A DNA stretch of 64,000 bases from Dyadobacter arcticus (lineage in GTDB: Bacteria; Bacteroidota; Bacteroidia; Cytophagales; Spirosomataceae): NCBI RefSeq assembly GCF_011762185.1, contig NZ_JAASQJ010000002.1, positions 930,001 to 994,000 on the forward strand. The letters are read 5' to 3'. The notes under the pieces were generated by a model, which saw nothing but the letters and a program-made list of their open reading frames with translations, searched no databases and was not told where the DNA came from. Numbering within the stretch: the first letter of the stretch is position 1; each line of letters starts with the position of its first letter. The translations under genes were made by a program, and so were the position numbers. Shown here one piece after another: positions 26,458-35,543 of the stretch.

Positions 26458-27351
26458 ATGAATCCCTGGATTGAAGCGGCGCGCCCCAGAACATTGCCTT
26501 TGGCGCTTTCCTGTATTTTAATGGGTTGCTTCCTGGCCGCTGCGTCCGGAACATTCAGCTGGCCCGTTGCTCTCCTGAGTGTCCTAACTACGATCATTCT
26601 GCAAGTGCTCTCCAATTTCGTCAATGATTATGGCGATGCGGTAAATGGCAAGGACACTGCATTGAGGCAAGGTCCTAAACGGGCAGTGCATTCTGGTGAA
26701 ATCTCTTCCTCCTCCATGTTAAAGGCCATTGTTGTTTTTGCAGCATTAGCCCTCATTTCCGGAGTTTTGTTATTAACCATTGCTTTGCGAAATGCGCCAG
26801 CCAATGCATTCTGGGTGTTTCTCGGAATCGGGATTGCCTGTATCATTGCTGCTATTACTTACACCGCTGGTAAACGTCCATATGGCTACGTCGGCCTTGG
26901 CGATTTGTCGGTACTTATCTTTTTTGGCTGGGTAGGCGTTTTGGGCAGCAGCTATCTGCATACCCACATTTGGGATTGGGGACTTTTGCTTCCTGCAAGC
27001 AGCTGCGGCCTTTTTGCTGTTGGTGTTTTGAATATCAATAATATCCGGGATATCGAATCAGACAAGGCAACTGGCAAAAATTCAATCCCAGTCAGGCTTG
27101 GTCGCGAAAAAGCAGTTAGGTATCATTGGGCTATCCTGATTACCGGCATGCTATGTGTTTTGATTTACACCATTCTTCATTTCTCACATTACACCAGCCT
27201 TATTTTCCTCTTCAGTTTTCCGCTGTTTATAAAAAATGGCCTTGCTATTTCGAGATTAACCAAAGCAAGCGAACTGGATCCCTACCTCAAACAAATGGCA
27301 TTGTCAACATTGCTTTTTGTGATTCTTTTTGGCATTGGTATTGTTTTGTGA
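26458..27351 (+). CDS. menA: 1,4-dihydroxy-2-naphthoate polyprenyltransferase MenA
   Basis: Membrane prenyltransferase of 297 residues (UbiA superfamily, about eight to nine helices) that attaches the polyprenyl tail to 1,4-dihydroxy-2-naphthoate in menaquinone synthesis. The N-terminus WIEAARPRTLPLALS is typical of MenA. The first aspartate-rich motif is NFVNDYGDAVNGKD (N53-D66) and the second NNIRDIESDKATGKNS. These residues bind Mg-diphosphate. Menaquinone is the usual respiratory quinone of Bacteroidota. The gene converges on the SGNH esterase gene with seven bases between the stops. Confidence 0.95.
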   Translation: MNPWIEAARPRTLPLALSCILMGCFLAAASGTFSWPVALLSVLTTIILQVLSNFVNDYGDAVNGKDTALRQGPKRAVHSGEISSSSMLKAIVVFAALALISGVLLLTIALRNAPANAFWVFLGIGIACIIAAITYTAGKRPYGYVGLGDLSVLIFFGWVGVLGSSYLHTHIWDWGLLLPASSCGLFAVGVLNINNIRDIESDKATGKNSIPVRLGREKAVRYHWAILITGMLCVLIYTILHFSHYTSLIFLFSFPLFIKNGLAISRLTKASELDPYLKQMALSTLLFVILFGIGIVL

Positions 27352-27358
27352 AAGGCCT

Positions 27359-29140
27359 CTATTTAATAAAAGGCTGAATTTCTCTTCCAAGAACCGTATA
27401 TCCTTTCGCATTGGGATGCAGGCCATCCGAGAAAAGTGATTCATCAATTTTCCCGTCTTTTTGAAGGAAAACCTTGCCTGGATCGATGTAAACCACATTG
27501 GTTTGTCCGGTCAGGAGTGCTAGCTTCTCATTCAATGTCGCAACTCGCTGCTCCTGGTTTCTTCTGGGATAAATTCCGATCATTGTAATTCTTGCTTTGG
27601 GTTGTCTATATTTCAGCGCGTCAATCAGCAACGTCCATCCTGCGACGATCTCTTCATCCGTATTCAGGTGAAGGTTATTTGTTCCAATATTGACCAGGAT
27701 ATTTTTGGCAAAAAAGCCATCCAGCTCTCCATGGTATACTCTCCAAAGCACATTTTCGATCCTGTCCCAGCCATATCCCTGGTTCCTTGAATTACTGCCA
27801 AATGTGCTGTTCCATGAATCTTCGTCCGTAGCACGCGGCCCTTTCGGCAGGCCTCCCCAGAAATGCGTAATCGAATTGCCGATCACAATGGTGGCAGGTG
27901 CGGACTTTGTATTGAGTTCCAGGACTTCCTTGTGTCGCATTTCCCAGTCATAATTATTCAGTTCCCGCAGCTGAGTACTTGGTTTTGTAGTGCTAACCTC
28001 TCCTTTATATTCATGAAGAATGTTCCGGATATGCTTTTCGTAACCTTCGGCGTAGCTCATCATTCCAACGTCATTGGGATGCGTGCCATCAACGGTTCCT
28101 TCGATATCCAACCCAAAATCCGCTTTTGGAATGAGATAGATATTGCCCATTCCCTCCGATTTCAACTGCTGGAAAGCACCTCGCAATAGCTCATTGATTT
28201 CTACATAAAAATGCTTGCTCTGAGGATTGATGGCTTCATCAGTATATCCTGCATGTTCTGCCAATGCAATAGGCGTATCCGGATGCTTCGAGCGCAATGT
28301 ATTTACCGTGCTTAAAATCCGCTTTTTTACTTCCTCGGCAGTCACGGGCAGCGCAGCACCTGGCCTGATCGTCAGGTTTGGCAAACAGTCCAGCACAAAA
28401 ATCTTCGCGTCGACTTCCGCGATCATATCCACCACTTCCTTTTCCAATCGGCCGTTTCCAGAAAACCCGAGATTAATAAGCGGATGATCCAATTTTCTGC
28501 CTAAAATGGCCGTCCACGCCATACCAGGCCTGGAAGCACAGCCACCCTGGGCAATGGAAGTACCGTAAATAACAACCGGCTTATCCGGCCTCACCGGCAA
28601 TGGCGTGAACTCACTTCCTTCGGAGGTACCGATTTCCATCCATTTTACACTGTTGTATAAAGGAAGAAACAGCCTGTACTCCCGCCCTTTTTTATGGTAG
28701 GTATCATTCGGTTCCAGATTTTTGAAACCATACACAATCGTATCGCCGAATGCATATTTCCCGGCACACCAGCGCCAATCTCCGTCACTCGCAATGGCAT
28801 ATAAATCCACGCCACTTACGCCGGTAGCGGGCATATGTGGCAATGCGTGTTTGCCACCCACGATGTATCTGATTTTAATCTGAGACGCATTGGCCCGGAA
28901 CCGGATCATTAATCCAGCCGACTGATTGGACAAGGTCCATACCGCATCTCTTACCTGATTCTCGGCCCTGGCAGGCAAACGGTCATAGGGGTTTTTCATT
29001 TCTTTTGGCCAGGCCTGACCTTCAATAACCGGAAAGGTGGCGGTTTGCGGGTTCCACCAGTTCAGTTTTTCGGACTGCGCATTGGCAGCCCAGGAAACGC
29101 AAATAAAAATCGCCAGCCAGGTAAAAAACTTTATTTTCAT
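27359..29140 (-). CDS. Exported double SGNH/GDSL hydrolase
   Basis: Exported esterase of 593 residues with two SGNH domains. A GTG at 29146 is in frame, but the ATG at 29140 begins the signal peptide (MKIKFFTWLAIFICVSWAANAQ). Residues ~30-180 form the beta-rich GxDLY domain (GVDLYAIASDGDW). The first SGNH domain follows with nucleophile motif GTSIAQGGC, the SGN-like LGFSGNGRLE and a catalytic DGTHPNDVG. The second SGNH domain has GNSITHFWGG, VNIGTNNLHLN and FSDGLHPNAKGY. Both catalytic sets look complete. Family members often remove acetyl groups from polysaccharides; the substrate here is inferred only. A terminator lies directly upstream. Confidence 0.9.
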   Translation of the reverse strand: MKIKFFTWLAIFICVSWAANAQSEKLNWWNPQTATFPVIEGQAWPKEMKNPYDRLPARAENQVRDAVWTLSNQSAGLMIRFRANASQIKIRYIVGGKHALPHMPATGVSGVDLYAIASDGDWRWCAGKYAFGDTIVYGFKNLEPNDTYHKKGREYRLFLPLYNSVKWMEIGTSEGSEFTPLPVRPDKPVVIYGTSIAQGGCASRPGMAWTAILGRKLDHPLINLGFSGNGRLEKEVVDMIAEVDAKIFVLDCLPNLTIRPGAALPVTAEEVKKRILSTVNTLRSKHPDTPIALAEHAGYTDEAINPQSKHFYVEINELLRGAFQQLKSEGMGNIYLIPKADFGLDIEGTVDGTHPNDVGMMSYAEGYEKHIRNILHEYKGEVSTTKPSTQLRELNNYDWEMRHKEVLELNTKSAPATIVIGNSITHFWGGLPKGPRATDEDSWNSTFGSNSRNQGYGWDRIENVLWRVYHGELDGFFAKNILVNIGTNNLHLNTDEEIVAGWTLLIDALKYRQPKARITMIGIYPRRNQEQRVATLNEKLALLTGQTNVVYIDPGKVFLQKDGKIDESLFSDGLHPNAKGYTVLGREIQPFIK

Positions 29141-29146
29141 AAACAC

Positions 29147-29180
29147 AAAAAAGGACGCTCTGTATCTCTACAAAGCGTCC
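29147..29180 (-). terminator. Terminator downstream of the DUF4920 gene
   Basis: On the minus strand GGACGCTTTGTA pairs imperfectly with TACAGAGCGTCC (29153-29180) and is followed by six T residues. It separates the DUF4920 gene from the SGNH hydrolase gene, whose ATG begins only seven bases further on. Confidence 0.8.
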
Positions 29181-29210
29181 AGTTATATAATTCTTCCCTA
29201 TTAAATATGT

Positions 29211-29660
29211 TTATTTCACAATTACACCATCCGCAACGAATGTTAATTCATCCTTTGGCTCGGTGATTTTAGCAATTTCTTCTTTGCTTTGCCCGGCGTC
29301 CTTGGCATAATGCTGAAGGTGGTCAACCGGAACTGATTTCTTCTGTGCCTCTCCTTCAAAGACCACTGTTTTTCCTGCTATATCTTTCGGAACAAAAAAA
29401 CCATAATCTTTAAACATTACCCGCATTGTCTCACCATTTTCCAATTTCACCGTCATCCAGCAACCTTTAACCTGGCAAACAGATTCAACAGTACCGCTTA
29501 CCTTCGCCTCCATTTCAGTTTTATCACCCATTTTTGCGGGTAGTGCTTTTGCCTCAATTGCTTTATTTTCAGTGATTTCTTTGCCAAAATGAGTAGTGCT
29601 CTGCGCGTTCGCTGTGAAAGCAACGGTGGCGACCAGTAAAAATGTAAACAGCTTTTTCAT
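29211..29660 (-). CDS. DUF4920 family exported protein
   Basis: Small exported protein of 149 residues with a clear signal peptide (MKKLFTFLLVATVAFTANAQ). The DUF4920 core is visible: VSGTVESVCQVKGCWMTVKL, with two cysteines in CQVKGCWM, then MRVMFKDYGFFVPKDIAGK and VVFEGEAQ. The fold resembles OB-type domains. The paired cysteines could bind a metal or form a disulfide, but the function of the family is unknown to me. It is the last gene before the terminator at 29147-29180 and may be read together with the large upstream gene. Confidence 0.88.
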   Translation of the reverse strand: MKKLFTFLLVATVAFTANAQSTTHFGKEITENKAIEAKALPAKMGDKTEMEAKVSGTVESVCQVKGCWMTVKLENGETMRVMFKDYGFFVPKDIAGKTVVFEGEAQKKSVPVDHLQHYAKDAGQSKEEIAKITEPKDELTFVADGVIVK

Positions 29661-29738
29661 GAGTCAGATTTGTTTTTATTGATAAAACGAGAATTTATTT
29701 AAATATAACACTTGTTGATCAAAAGTGAAATACCTACC

Positions 29739-32700
29739 CTAGTGCAGCACCTCGACCCACCCTTTACAATGGTTTCCCTGCGGTGTATCCACCACATAAA
29801 AGTAAGTCCCGTTGGAAATTTCTTTCCCCCAATCATTCTTATAATCTGTTGTTTTAAAAATGGATTTTCCCCACCGATTGAACATTTCCAGAGAGGACGG
29901 CGAGACAGGTACCACAAAAAAATCATTCTTTCCATCACCATTTGGGGTAATTACATTGGTTAAAGTGAATGGCGGCGAAGCAATTATCTTTTTGGAAGTT
30001 GTCAATGCACAACCGGCCGCATTATAAGCGGTTAGGGTGATGACATATTCGCCAGGGGTATCATAAATGTATTCGCTGATCTCCGGCTCGGTCACCTTAC
30101 CACCAACTCCCAGGTTCCATTCGTACCGCTGGGCATTGGGCGTTTTATTGGTCGTGGAATAGCTGAATGGCTCATTGCAAGCGCCACCGGAAGTTACAAT
30201 TTCAAACTGCGGCTCAAAGGAGTTGTCGATATTGACAGTAATCTCCCGCACAGGCCTGCACCCATCCGCATATATCCCCTCCACCGTATACGTTGTAGTT
30301 TGCGTAGGCTTTACAGTGACCGATTTGCCAATGGTTTCTTGAAGCCCGGCGGTGGCGAGCCAACGATATTGGGTAGCCTTGCCGTTCACAGATAGTACCA
30401 CCGTTGTTCCCTGGCAGACTTCTGTATCAGGCATATCCAAAAAATCCGTCTTTTTCTCCACCTCAATTTTCACCTTCGCATTCACCTTACAGCCGCTAGC
30501 ATTGCTGATTTCCACGGAGTATTCGGTTGGCTCTTTTACGATAGCTGTCGGGTTGGCAGTGGTCGTGCTGCTCAAACCTTCAGCAGGCGACCATTTATAT
30601 TGGGTACCTCCGGAAGCGAGCAGTTTTACGGCTGTATTTTCACAAACTGCGGTATCCCCTGTAACTTTTGCATTCAATGTTTCGACAATGATCGTCTTTT
30701 GGGCTACATCTACCCGCTTGCAGCTGAGCCGGTTATAGGCCTTCAATGTAACAATGTATTCTCCCGGTTTTGTAAAGGTATATTCAGATTGGTCTTCTTC
30801 ACGGGAAATGGTGCTTCCACCTACTTCCCAAATGTAGTCCACGCCACCTTCGCTGGTATTGACGAAGGATAAGGCCAGCGGGGCGCAACCTCGCAACACA
30901 TCTTTGGTTTTTCCCGAGTAAACATCAAAATCAGCCTTTAAACGATCGATGTCGATTTTGAAAGCCGCATTGTTACAGTTATCGCTGTTATTGGTTTTGG
31001 ACCAAGCCTGGGGTGTTACTGGGAAAAAACTGCCGCCGCATGCGCAGGTAGCATGATAAATCGTCCCGTTTTTATCGAAGCGGCTGGTACCTCCATCCAC
31101 ATGATCACCCTGTACATTGTTGTTGCGGCTATCGCTCCCAAAGTATGTGGCATATAAAAGTGACTTCGCTCCTTGTTCAAGTATGGCAATGTAAAAGTTG
31201 TTGCCGTTGGTTGATGATTTGATGGCGTCTTCCGTTACTTTAAGGCCAACTGTACTGCTCGCCAGGTTGTTATCGGTATCGGTGTTTACATTTCCTCCCC
31301 ACCCTGCAATGTAAATATTGCCGCATTCACTCACCAGAAACGCAGTCGGCGAAATGTCAGGTGTTCCGCGGCTGGACCCAATTACGGTTGAAAAAATGGT
31401 TTTGGATAACGCAGGATCGAGTGCATGAATGAATTGCCCGCTTTTGACATTCTGATAAACTCCCTCACTCACCGGGTAATTGCCATTGGTAAGGCCATAA
31501 ACATAGACGTTACCGCTTGGATCGGTGTCGACGATATAACCTTGATCTTCCCTGTCCGTCCCCATATAAGTAACCGCAGCAATTTTGTCTGCCGAAAACT
31601 TTGCGACAAACCCATCCTCGGTACCTTTCAGATGTTGCTGGTAGGAAGATGCAGTCGTAGGCAAAACCTTGCTCGTTGTCACCCCGACCACATAGACGTC
31701 GCCATTTGCCATTGATTTCAGGGAATAGGCCGCTTCTTCTTTTTCACCTCCAAAATACGTACTCCACAAAAGCGTGTTTAAACCTGCATCAAATTTGCTA
31801 ACAATGCCATCCTGGCTTCCGTCCAATTTTCCTTGCACGAAGTTTTTAACAGGAAAATTCCCGGAATTGGTGGAGGATACAATCAATACATTGTCTGAGT
31901 TATCCACCACGATTTCACCCCTGAATGCATCCCCGTAATTCCGGATTGTAAATGAGAGGCTATTGCTGACGCCGTCATTACCGTTTCCGCCCAAATAGGT
32001 GGAGCCAGCCAGCTGCTTGCCATCCATACTTAATTTTGAAATAAAAATATCTGAACCATTTGCAAGATCCAGGCCGGAAATGGGAACTACCCGTGTACCT
32101 CCGCCGAATGCAGGCTGAAAAGCGTTGCTCCGGGTCGGGAAGTTTTTCGAGGAAGTAGTACCCAATACTAAAAGCTCCTTCTTAGAATTGACAATAAGGC
32201 TCGTCGGAAGATCCGTATTGTTACCGCCAAGAAATGTCGCGTAAATAAGCTTACTGCCATCCGGTGAGAATTTCATCAGCGAAATATCTACCAGACCTTC
32301 AAATTTGGTTTGGAATGCACCGACAGTTGCAGGGAAATTTGCACCAAATACAGTACCGCCGGAATAAAGGTTACCCTCATCGTCATACGTTGCCGTATGC
32401 CCCCAATTGTCGGAGGTCGATCCGGAATAGGTAGAGAAAATAAGCTCTGGATCGATTGTTAAAATCTGTTTTTTATCATAGCCCTTTGGTAGATTGAATT
32501 GCGCCGTATTTTCATTCAGCAGAGAAAATGGGGACGCAATTTCCACTGTCTTGCCATTGATATTTTGAAATGAATAGGGTTCAGCTTCTTTGAATGTGCC
32601 GATAGAAGTTTTAATTACCAATTGACCGGTCTCATTCAATGACACCTTTTCTGCACCCGAATATTGAAGCTTGATCTGACTTGGATCTGCATTGGGCTGG

Positions 32701-33200
32701 ACCAAAAATTCATATTTGAGCTTAAATTGGTGAAGGTAAATGCGCAAATTGATTCCGGGATAGAGATTTTCATAAATGATTTCCTCAAAACCTTTCGCAC
32801 CTCCGGCCCATTTAGCTTCTTCTTTGCCAAGAAGATAGTTGAAATAGGTTTCTATTGGCCGCTTTGGATCATGCTTTACAGAAGAAAGAGAATTTTGAAA
32901 TTGTACTTCCACACCATGAGCAGGAATATTTTCGTCCAATGAACTCTCTCTGACCGCAGCGGTAGCATGATGTTTTGCGTGATGTCCGGATACTTTTTTG
33001 ATATCGTACAGCACATAAATAAGAGAGTGATTTTTTAGGAAAAGAAAACCTCCGGGTATCTCAGCACGAAAAAGAATGTCCTTTTCCCATTGACCACGGT
33101 TTTCAATGAAATACATTCCACCACCCAAAGATTTCAGAGCAGAGAAAGTAGTAAGAATAAAGATGATGAAGATTGAGCGTAAAGTTTTCTGCATCGGCAC
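29739..33200 (-). CDS. Giant T9SS type B cell-surface protein with SBBP and PKD repeats
   Basis: Exported protein of 1153 residues. A signal peptide is followed by an N-terminal domain typical of SBBP-containing proteins (FIENRGQWEKDILFRAEIPGG). Residues ~250-700 hold SBBP-like propeller repeats (KLIYATFLGGNNTD; LAGSTYLGGNGNDG; LLWSTYFGGEKEEA; AAVTYMGTDREDQG). PKD and Ig-like beta domains follow (GEYIVTLKAYNRLSC, GEYVITLTAYNAAGC). The C-terminus is a gliding-motility-associated CHU_C domain (NVITPNGDGKNDFF; MFNRWGKSIF), the type B T9SS signal. It should be displayed on or released from the surface, perhaps as an adhesin. It is eleven bases downstream of the ABC ATPase gene. Confidence 0.9.
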   Translation of the reverse strand: MPMQKTLRSIFIIFILTTFSALKSLGGGMYFIENRGQWEKDILFRAEIPGGFLFLKNHSLIYVLYDIKKVSGHHAKHHATAAVRESSLDENIPAHGVEVQFQNSLSSVKHDPKRPIETYFNYLLGKEEAKWAGGAKGFEEIIYENLYPGINLRIYLHQFKLKYEFLVQPNADPSQIKLQYSGAEKVSLNETGQLVIKTSIGTFKEAEPYSFQNINGKTVEIASPFSLLNENTAQFNLPKGYDKKQILTIDPELIFSTYSGSTSDNWGHTATYDDEGNLYSGGTVFGANFPATVGAFQTKFEGLVDISLMKFSPDGSKLIYATFLGGNNTDLPTSLIVNSKKELLVLGTTSSKNFPTRSNAFQPAFGGGTRVVPISGLDLANGSDIFISKLSMDGKQLAGSTYLGGNGNDGVSNSLSFTIRNYGDAFRGEIVVDNSDNVLIVSSTNSGNFPVKNFVQGKLDGSQDGIVSKFDAGLNTLLWSTYFGGEKEEAAYSLKSMANGDVYVVGVTTSKVLPTTASSYQQHLKGTEDGFVAKFSADKIAAVTYMGTDREDQGYIVDTDPSGNVYVYGLTNGNYPVSEGVYQNVKSGQFIHALDPALSKTIFSTVIGSSRGTPDISPTAFLVSECGNIYIAGWGGNVNTDTDNNLASSTVGLKVTEDAIKSSTNGNNFYIAILEQGAKSLLYATYFGSDSRNNNVQGDHVDGGTSRFDKNGTIYHATCACGGSFFPVTPQAWSKTNNSDNCNNAAFKIDIDRLKADFDVYSGKTKDVLRGCAPLALSFVNTSEGGVDYIWEVGGSTISREEDQSEYTFTKPGEYIVTLKAYNRLSCKRVDVAQKTIIVETLNAKVTGDTAVCENTAVKLLASGGTQYKWSPAEGLSSTTTANPTAIVKEPTEYSVEISNASGCKVNAKVKIEVEKKTDFLDMPDTEVCQGTTVVLSVNGKATQYRWLATAGLQETIGKSVTVKPTQTTTYTVEGIYADGCRPVREITVNIDNSFEPQFEIVTSGGACNEPFSYSTTNKTPNAQRYEWNLGVGGKVTEPEISEYIYDTPGEYVITLTAYNAAGCALTTSKKIIASPPFTLTNVITPNGDGKNDFFVVPVSPSSLEMFNRWGKSIFKTTDYKNDWGKEISNGTYFYVVDTPQGNHCKGWVEVLH

Positions 33201-33211
33201 GACCTCGTTTT

Positions 33212-33829
33212 TTATTTGAACGCAGAAACAGATATGATATTTTCACAAAACTCATATTCCTGTTTTACATTGGAACCAAGCAAAACAAGCTGATTTTGAG
33301 TGTTATCAACCACATGATCAAGGTACCAGCTGATACCCTGCGCATCCAGATTGGTGGTAGGTTCATCCAAAAAAATGATGGGGACATCGGACATAAACGC
33401 AAGCCCAAGTTTTACTCTTTGCTTCATTCCCGAAGAAAAATGACGAATTGTTTTGTTGCTGGCGTGGGAAAGTTGAATGAAATCTTCGAATTCCTGGTAC
33501 GACATATTGTCTTTGAATGGCTTGAATTTGCTGTGGAAAGTTATCAGTTCCCGCAAAGTAAATTCCTCGATCAACTCGAGATAAGGCGCCGCAATGATCA
33601 AATGCTTGTACCAATGATCTTCCTCAATCTCTTTGCCATCTGAATGGTATCTGATCTTTCCCTCCGAAACCGGTACCATACCTGTCAGCAATTGCAGAAC
33701 CGTCGATTTTCCACTGCCATTTGGCCCGACGAAAGTATATTTCTGACCTGCCGACAATTCAAAACTGGCATTGCGGATAATCCACTCCCTCACAAATTTC
33801 TTCCCAATATTTTCAACCGATATCCGCAC
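33212..33829 (-). CDS. ABC transporter ATP-binding protein, without a permease nearby
   Basis: ABC ATPase of 205 residues starting at a GTG. Walker A is GPNGSGKST (residues 35-43), the signature is FSSGMKQRVKL and Walker B IIFLDEPTTNLD. It is one of the shorter ABC-A/CcmA-like ATPases used for export or for lipoprotein and cell-envelope tasks. No membrane partner is encoded next to it; the upstream gene is a CBS protein and the downstream gene a giant secreted protein. The same-strand packing (37 and 11 bases) suggests one transcript. The transported substance is unknown. Confidence 0.92.
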   Translation of the reverse strand: MRISVENIGKKFVREWIIRNASFELSAGQKYTFVGPNGSGKSTVLQLLTGMVPVSEGKIRYHSDGKEIEEDHWYKHLIIAAPYLELIEEFTLRELITFHSKFKPFKDNMSYQEFEDFIQLSHASNKTIRHFSSGMKQRVKLGLAFMSDVPIIFLDEPTTNLDAQGISWYLDHVVDNTQNQLVLLGSNVKQEYEFCENIISVSAFK

Positions 33830-33866
33830 CTGAGCACCTTATTGAAATGAATTTAAGCGTTACTGC

Positions 33867-35069
33867 TTACTCTCTGCTTCCTTTTTTCTCCTTTTCCTCA
33901 ATGGTCAGTTTCACAAGCTCTATCCGGGTATCCTGAACAGATATCACCTGGAAGGAATACGGAGGTATGCTGACCGTTTCGTTAACGTCCGGCAAATCGC
34001 CGCAATATTGGATGAGCATTCCTGCAAGGGTATCATAATCGCCTTCCGGAAGCTCCCAGCCGTATTTTTCATTTAAATAGTCGAGCTCATGCCTTGCGCT
34101 GAGCATATATGTATCATCGTCCAGCTTCCTTTCGGTCCAATCTTCAGTAGAATCATATTCATCCTGGATCTCACCAAAAATTTGTTCGACCACATCCTCC
34201 ACACTTACCAGGCCGGAAGTACCGCCAAATTCGTCCACGACCAGCGCAATACTCCTTCTTTCTTCTAAAAAACGGAGCATTAAATCCCTCGCGTGCATCG
34301 CTTCGGGCACAATCAGGATCGGGGTAATGATGTTGCTGATTTCTTTGGGTTTTTTGAAAAGCGATAAAGCGTGGCAGTAACCCAGCACTTCATCCACGGA
34401 CTCGCGATGGACGATAATTTTGGAGTGCCCGCTGGTCAGAAACGCCGTCCTCAAATCTTCAATAGTCGCATTCACATTGACTGCCGAAATCTCCGTCCGG
34501 GGAATCATACAATCCCTGATCCGCAAATCTTTGAAATCAAGGGCGTTAATAAACATCCGCTCTTCAATGCTGTGGTCATCAAAATCCGGATCGTCGGCGG
34601 AAACAATGTCATCACGAAGAGAGGCCGATAATATATTCTCCTTCACAAATGGCTCGACGACCCAATACAACGGCGTCATCACCCATTCACCAAATCTTAC
34701 GGGGAAAGACTTTAAGTCGAGCACGTGCGGGAAACTGCGGCCAACTTTGATCCAACTGCTGTATGAAACCATCCAGAAAACCGCCAATCCCGCAAACAAT
34801 GCAATGATGATGAGCACTTCCTGAAAACCAGAGGTAAGGAACAGATAGGGATAGATTGTAATAACTGCCATGAAACAGCCCAGCGCCACGGCCAGCAAAC
34901 GTATCATTCGCAGTACCCGTCGCCAGTACAGCGTCTGGATTACCACTTCAGATTTTTCGTTCCGTAGCGAATACCTGTCAATCGAAAAATCTATCAATAC
35001 CGATCTCACTGCTCCGAAATATCCGGCCAGAACAAAGAATACGATGGTAAGGGCGAACGGGGTGATCAT
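33867..35069 (-). CDS. CorC/HlyC-like CNNM-type protein with CBS pair (GldE-like)
   Basis: Membrane protein of 400 residues. Residues 1-~150 contain about three to four hydrophobic segments, as in the DUF21/CNNM transmembrane domain but without the usual sequence. The CBS pair follows (IRDCMIPRTEISAVNVNATI; SNIITPILIVPEAMHARDL), then VVDEFGGTSGLVSVEDVVEQIFGEIQDE, diagnostic of the hemolysin C/CorC group, and a C-terminal CorC_HlyC domain. Such proteins have been linked to Mg or Co efflux, and in Bacteroidota the gliding protein GldE belongs to this group. Whether this is GldE cannot be settled here. The start overlaps the upstream gene by four bases. Confidence 0.88.
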   Translation of the reverse strand: MITPFALTIVFFVLAGYFGAVRSVLIDFSIDRYSLRNEKSEVVIQTLYWRRVLRMIRLLAVALGCFMAVITIYPYLFLTSGFQEVLIIIALFAGLAVFWMVSYSSWIKVGRSFPHVLDLKSFPVRFGEWVMTPLYWVVEPFVKENILSASLRDDIVSADDPDFDDHSIEERMFINALDFKDLRIRDCMIPRTEISAVNVNATIEDLRTAFLTSGHSKIIVHRESVDEVLGYCHALSLFKKPKEISNIITPILIVPEAMHARDLMLRFLEERRSIALVVDEFGGTSGLVSVEDVVEQIFGEIQDEYDSTEDWTERKLDDDTYMLSARHELDYLNEKYGWELPEGDYDTLAGMLIQYCGDLPDVNETVSIPPYSFQVISVQDTRIELVKLTIEEKEKKGSRE

Positions 35070-35305
35070 CTTTTAGGCTTTTTGCCAGGAGCTTTTCTTG
35101 GCGAAATGATTTTCTTTTCTTCTGTAACTCCGTTGCGGGTCGCTGCTTTCAACCGGATAAACTGAAAAAAAAGCAGGCAAACAATGCTCAATAGCAGAAG
35201 CCAGTAACTTTCAAACAGTCCAGCTCTGCGGAATTCCAGGACCCAAACGGCAAAGAAACCAAGTGCGAGCGCTAGTAATACTGTCCTGTTAAGTTTGGAA
35301 TTCAT
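35066..35305 (-). CDS. Small two-helix membrane protein
   Basis: Protein of 79 residues starting at the ATG at 35305 (MNSKLNRTVLLALALGFFAV). A longer frame from 35365 exists but would begin upstream of the candidate promoter start, so it is not preferred. Two hydrophobic segments (VLLALALGFFAVWVL and YWLLLLSIVCLLFFQFI) are followed by a basic tail ending PRKAPGKKPKR. The stop overlaps the CorC-like gene start by four bases, so the two are translationally coupled and the small protein may be an accessory of that membrane protein. No family is recognised. Confidence 0.7.
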   Translation of the reverse strand: MNSKLNRTVLLALALGFFAVWVLEFRRAGLFESYWLLLLSIVCLLFFQFIRLKAATRNGVTEEKKIISPRKAPGKKPKR

Positions 35306-35362
35306 TAATGCGTAATTAGTAACAAAAGAAGGCAGGTTAATACCCGGTTTTTCAATGATTTC

Positions 35363-35370
35363 CAAAGATA
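35363..35370 (-). promoter_or_regulatory. Candidate -7 element of the minus-strand operon ending in the SBBP/PKD gene
   Basis: Reads TATCTTTG on the minus strand, matching TAnnTTTG. No -33 TTTG occurs at 19-21 bases. Initiation near 35356 supports the shorter start (35305) for the small membrane protein. Confidence 0.4.
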
Positions 35371-35465
35371 CACAGATTGTGCCAAAACGATTAAAACCGT
35401 ATTAATCTTCCCTATAATGTATAATAAACCATACATATTTCCTCCATTTTCTGTAAAATACCTAA

Positions 35466-35496
35466 CTTGCGTCGATCGGTTCCCAATTCATTTTTG
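35466..35496 (+). promoter_or_regulatory. Candidate promoter of fbaA
   Basis: CTTG at 35466-35469, 19 bases, then CATTTTTG at 35489-35496: one mismatch each to TTTG and TAnnTTTG. A start near 35503 gives about 40 bases of leader before the fbaA ATG. Confidence 0.45.
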
Positions 35497-35543
35497 TTAC
35501 CTGAATTGTGAAATTATTTCTCGAAAAAATCTTCTTAATTACT

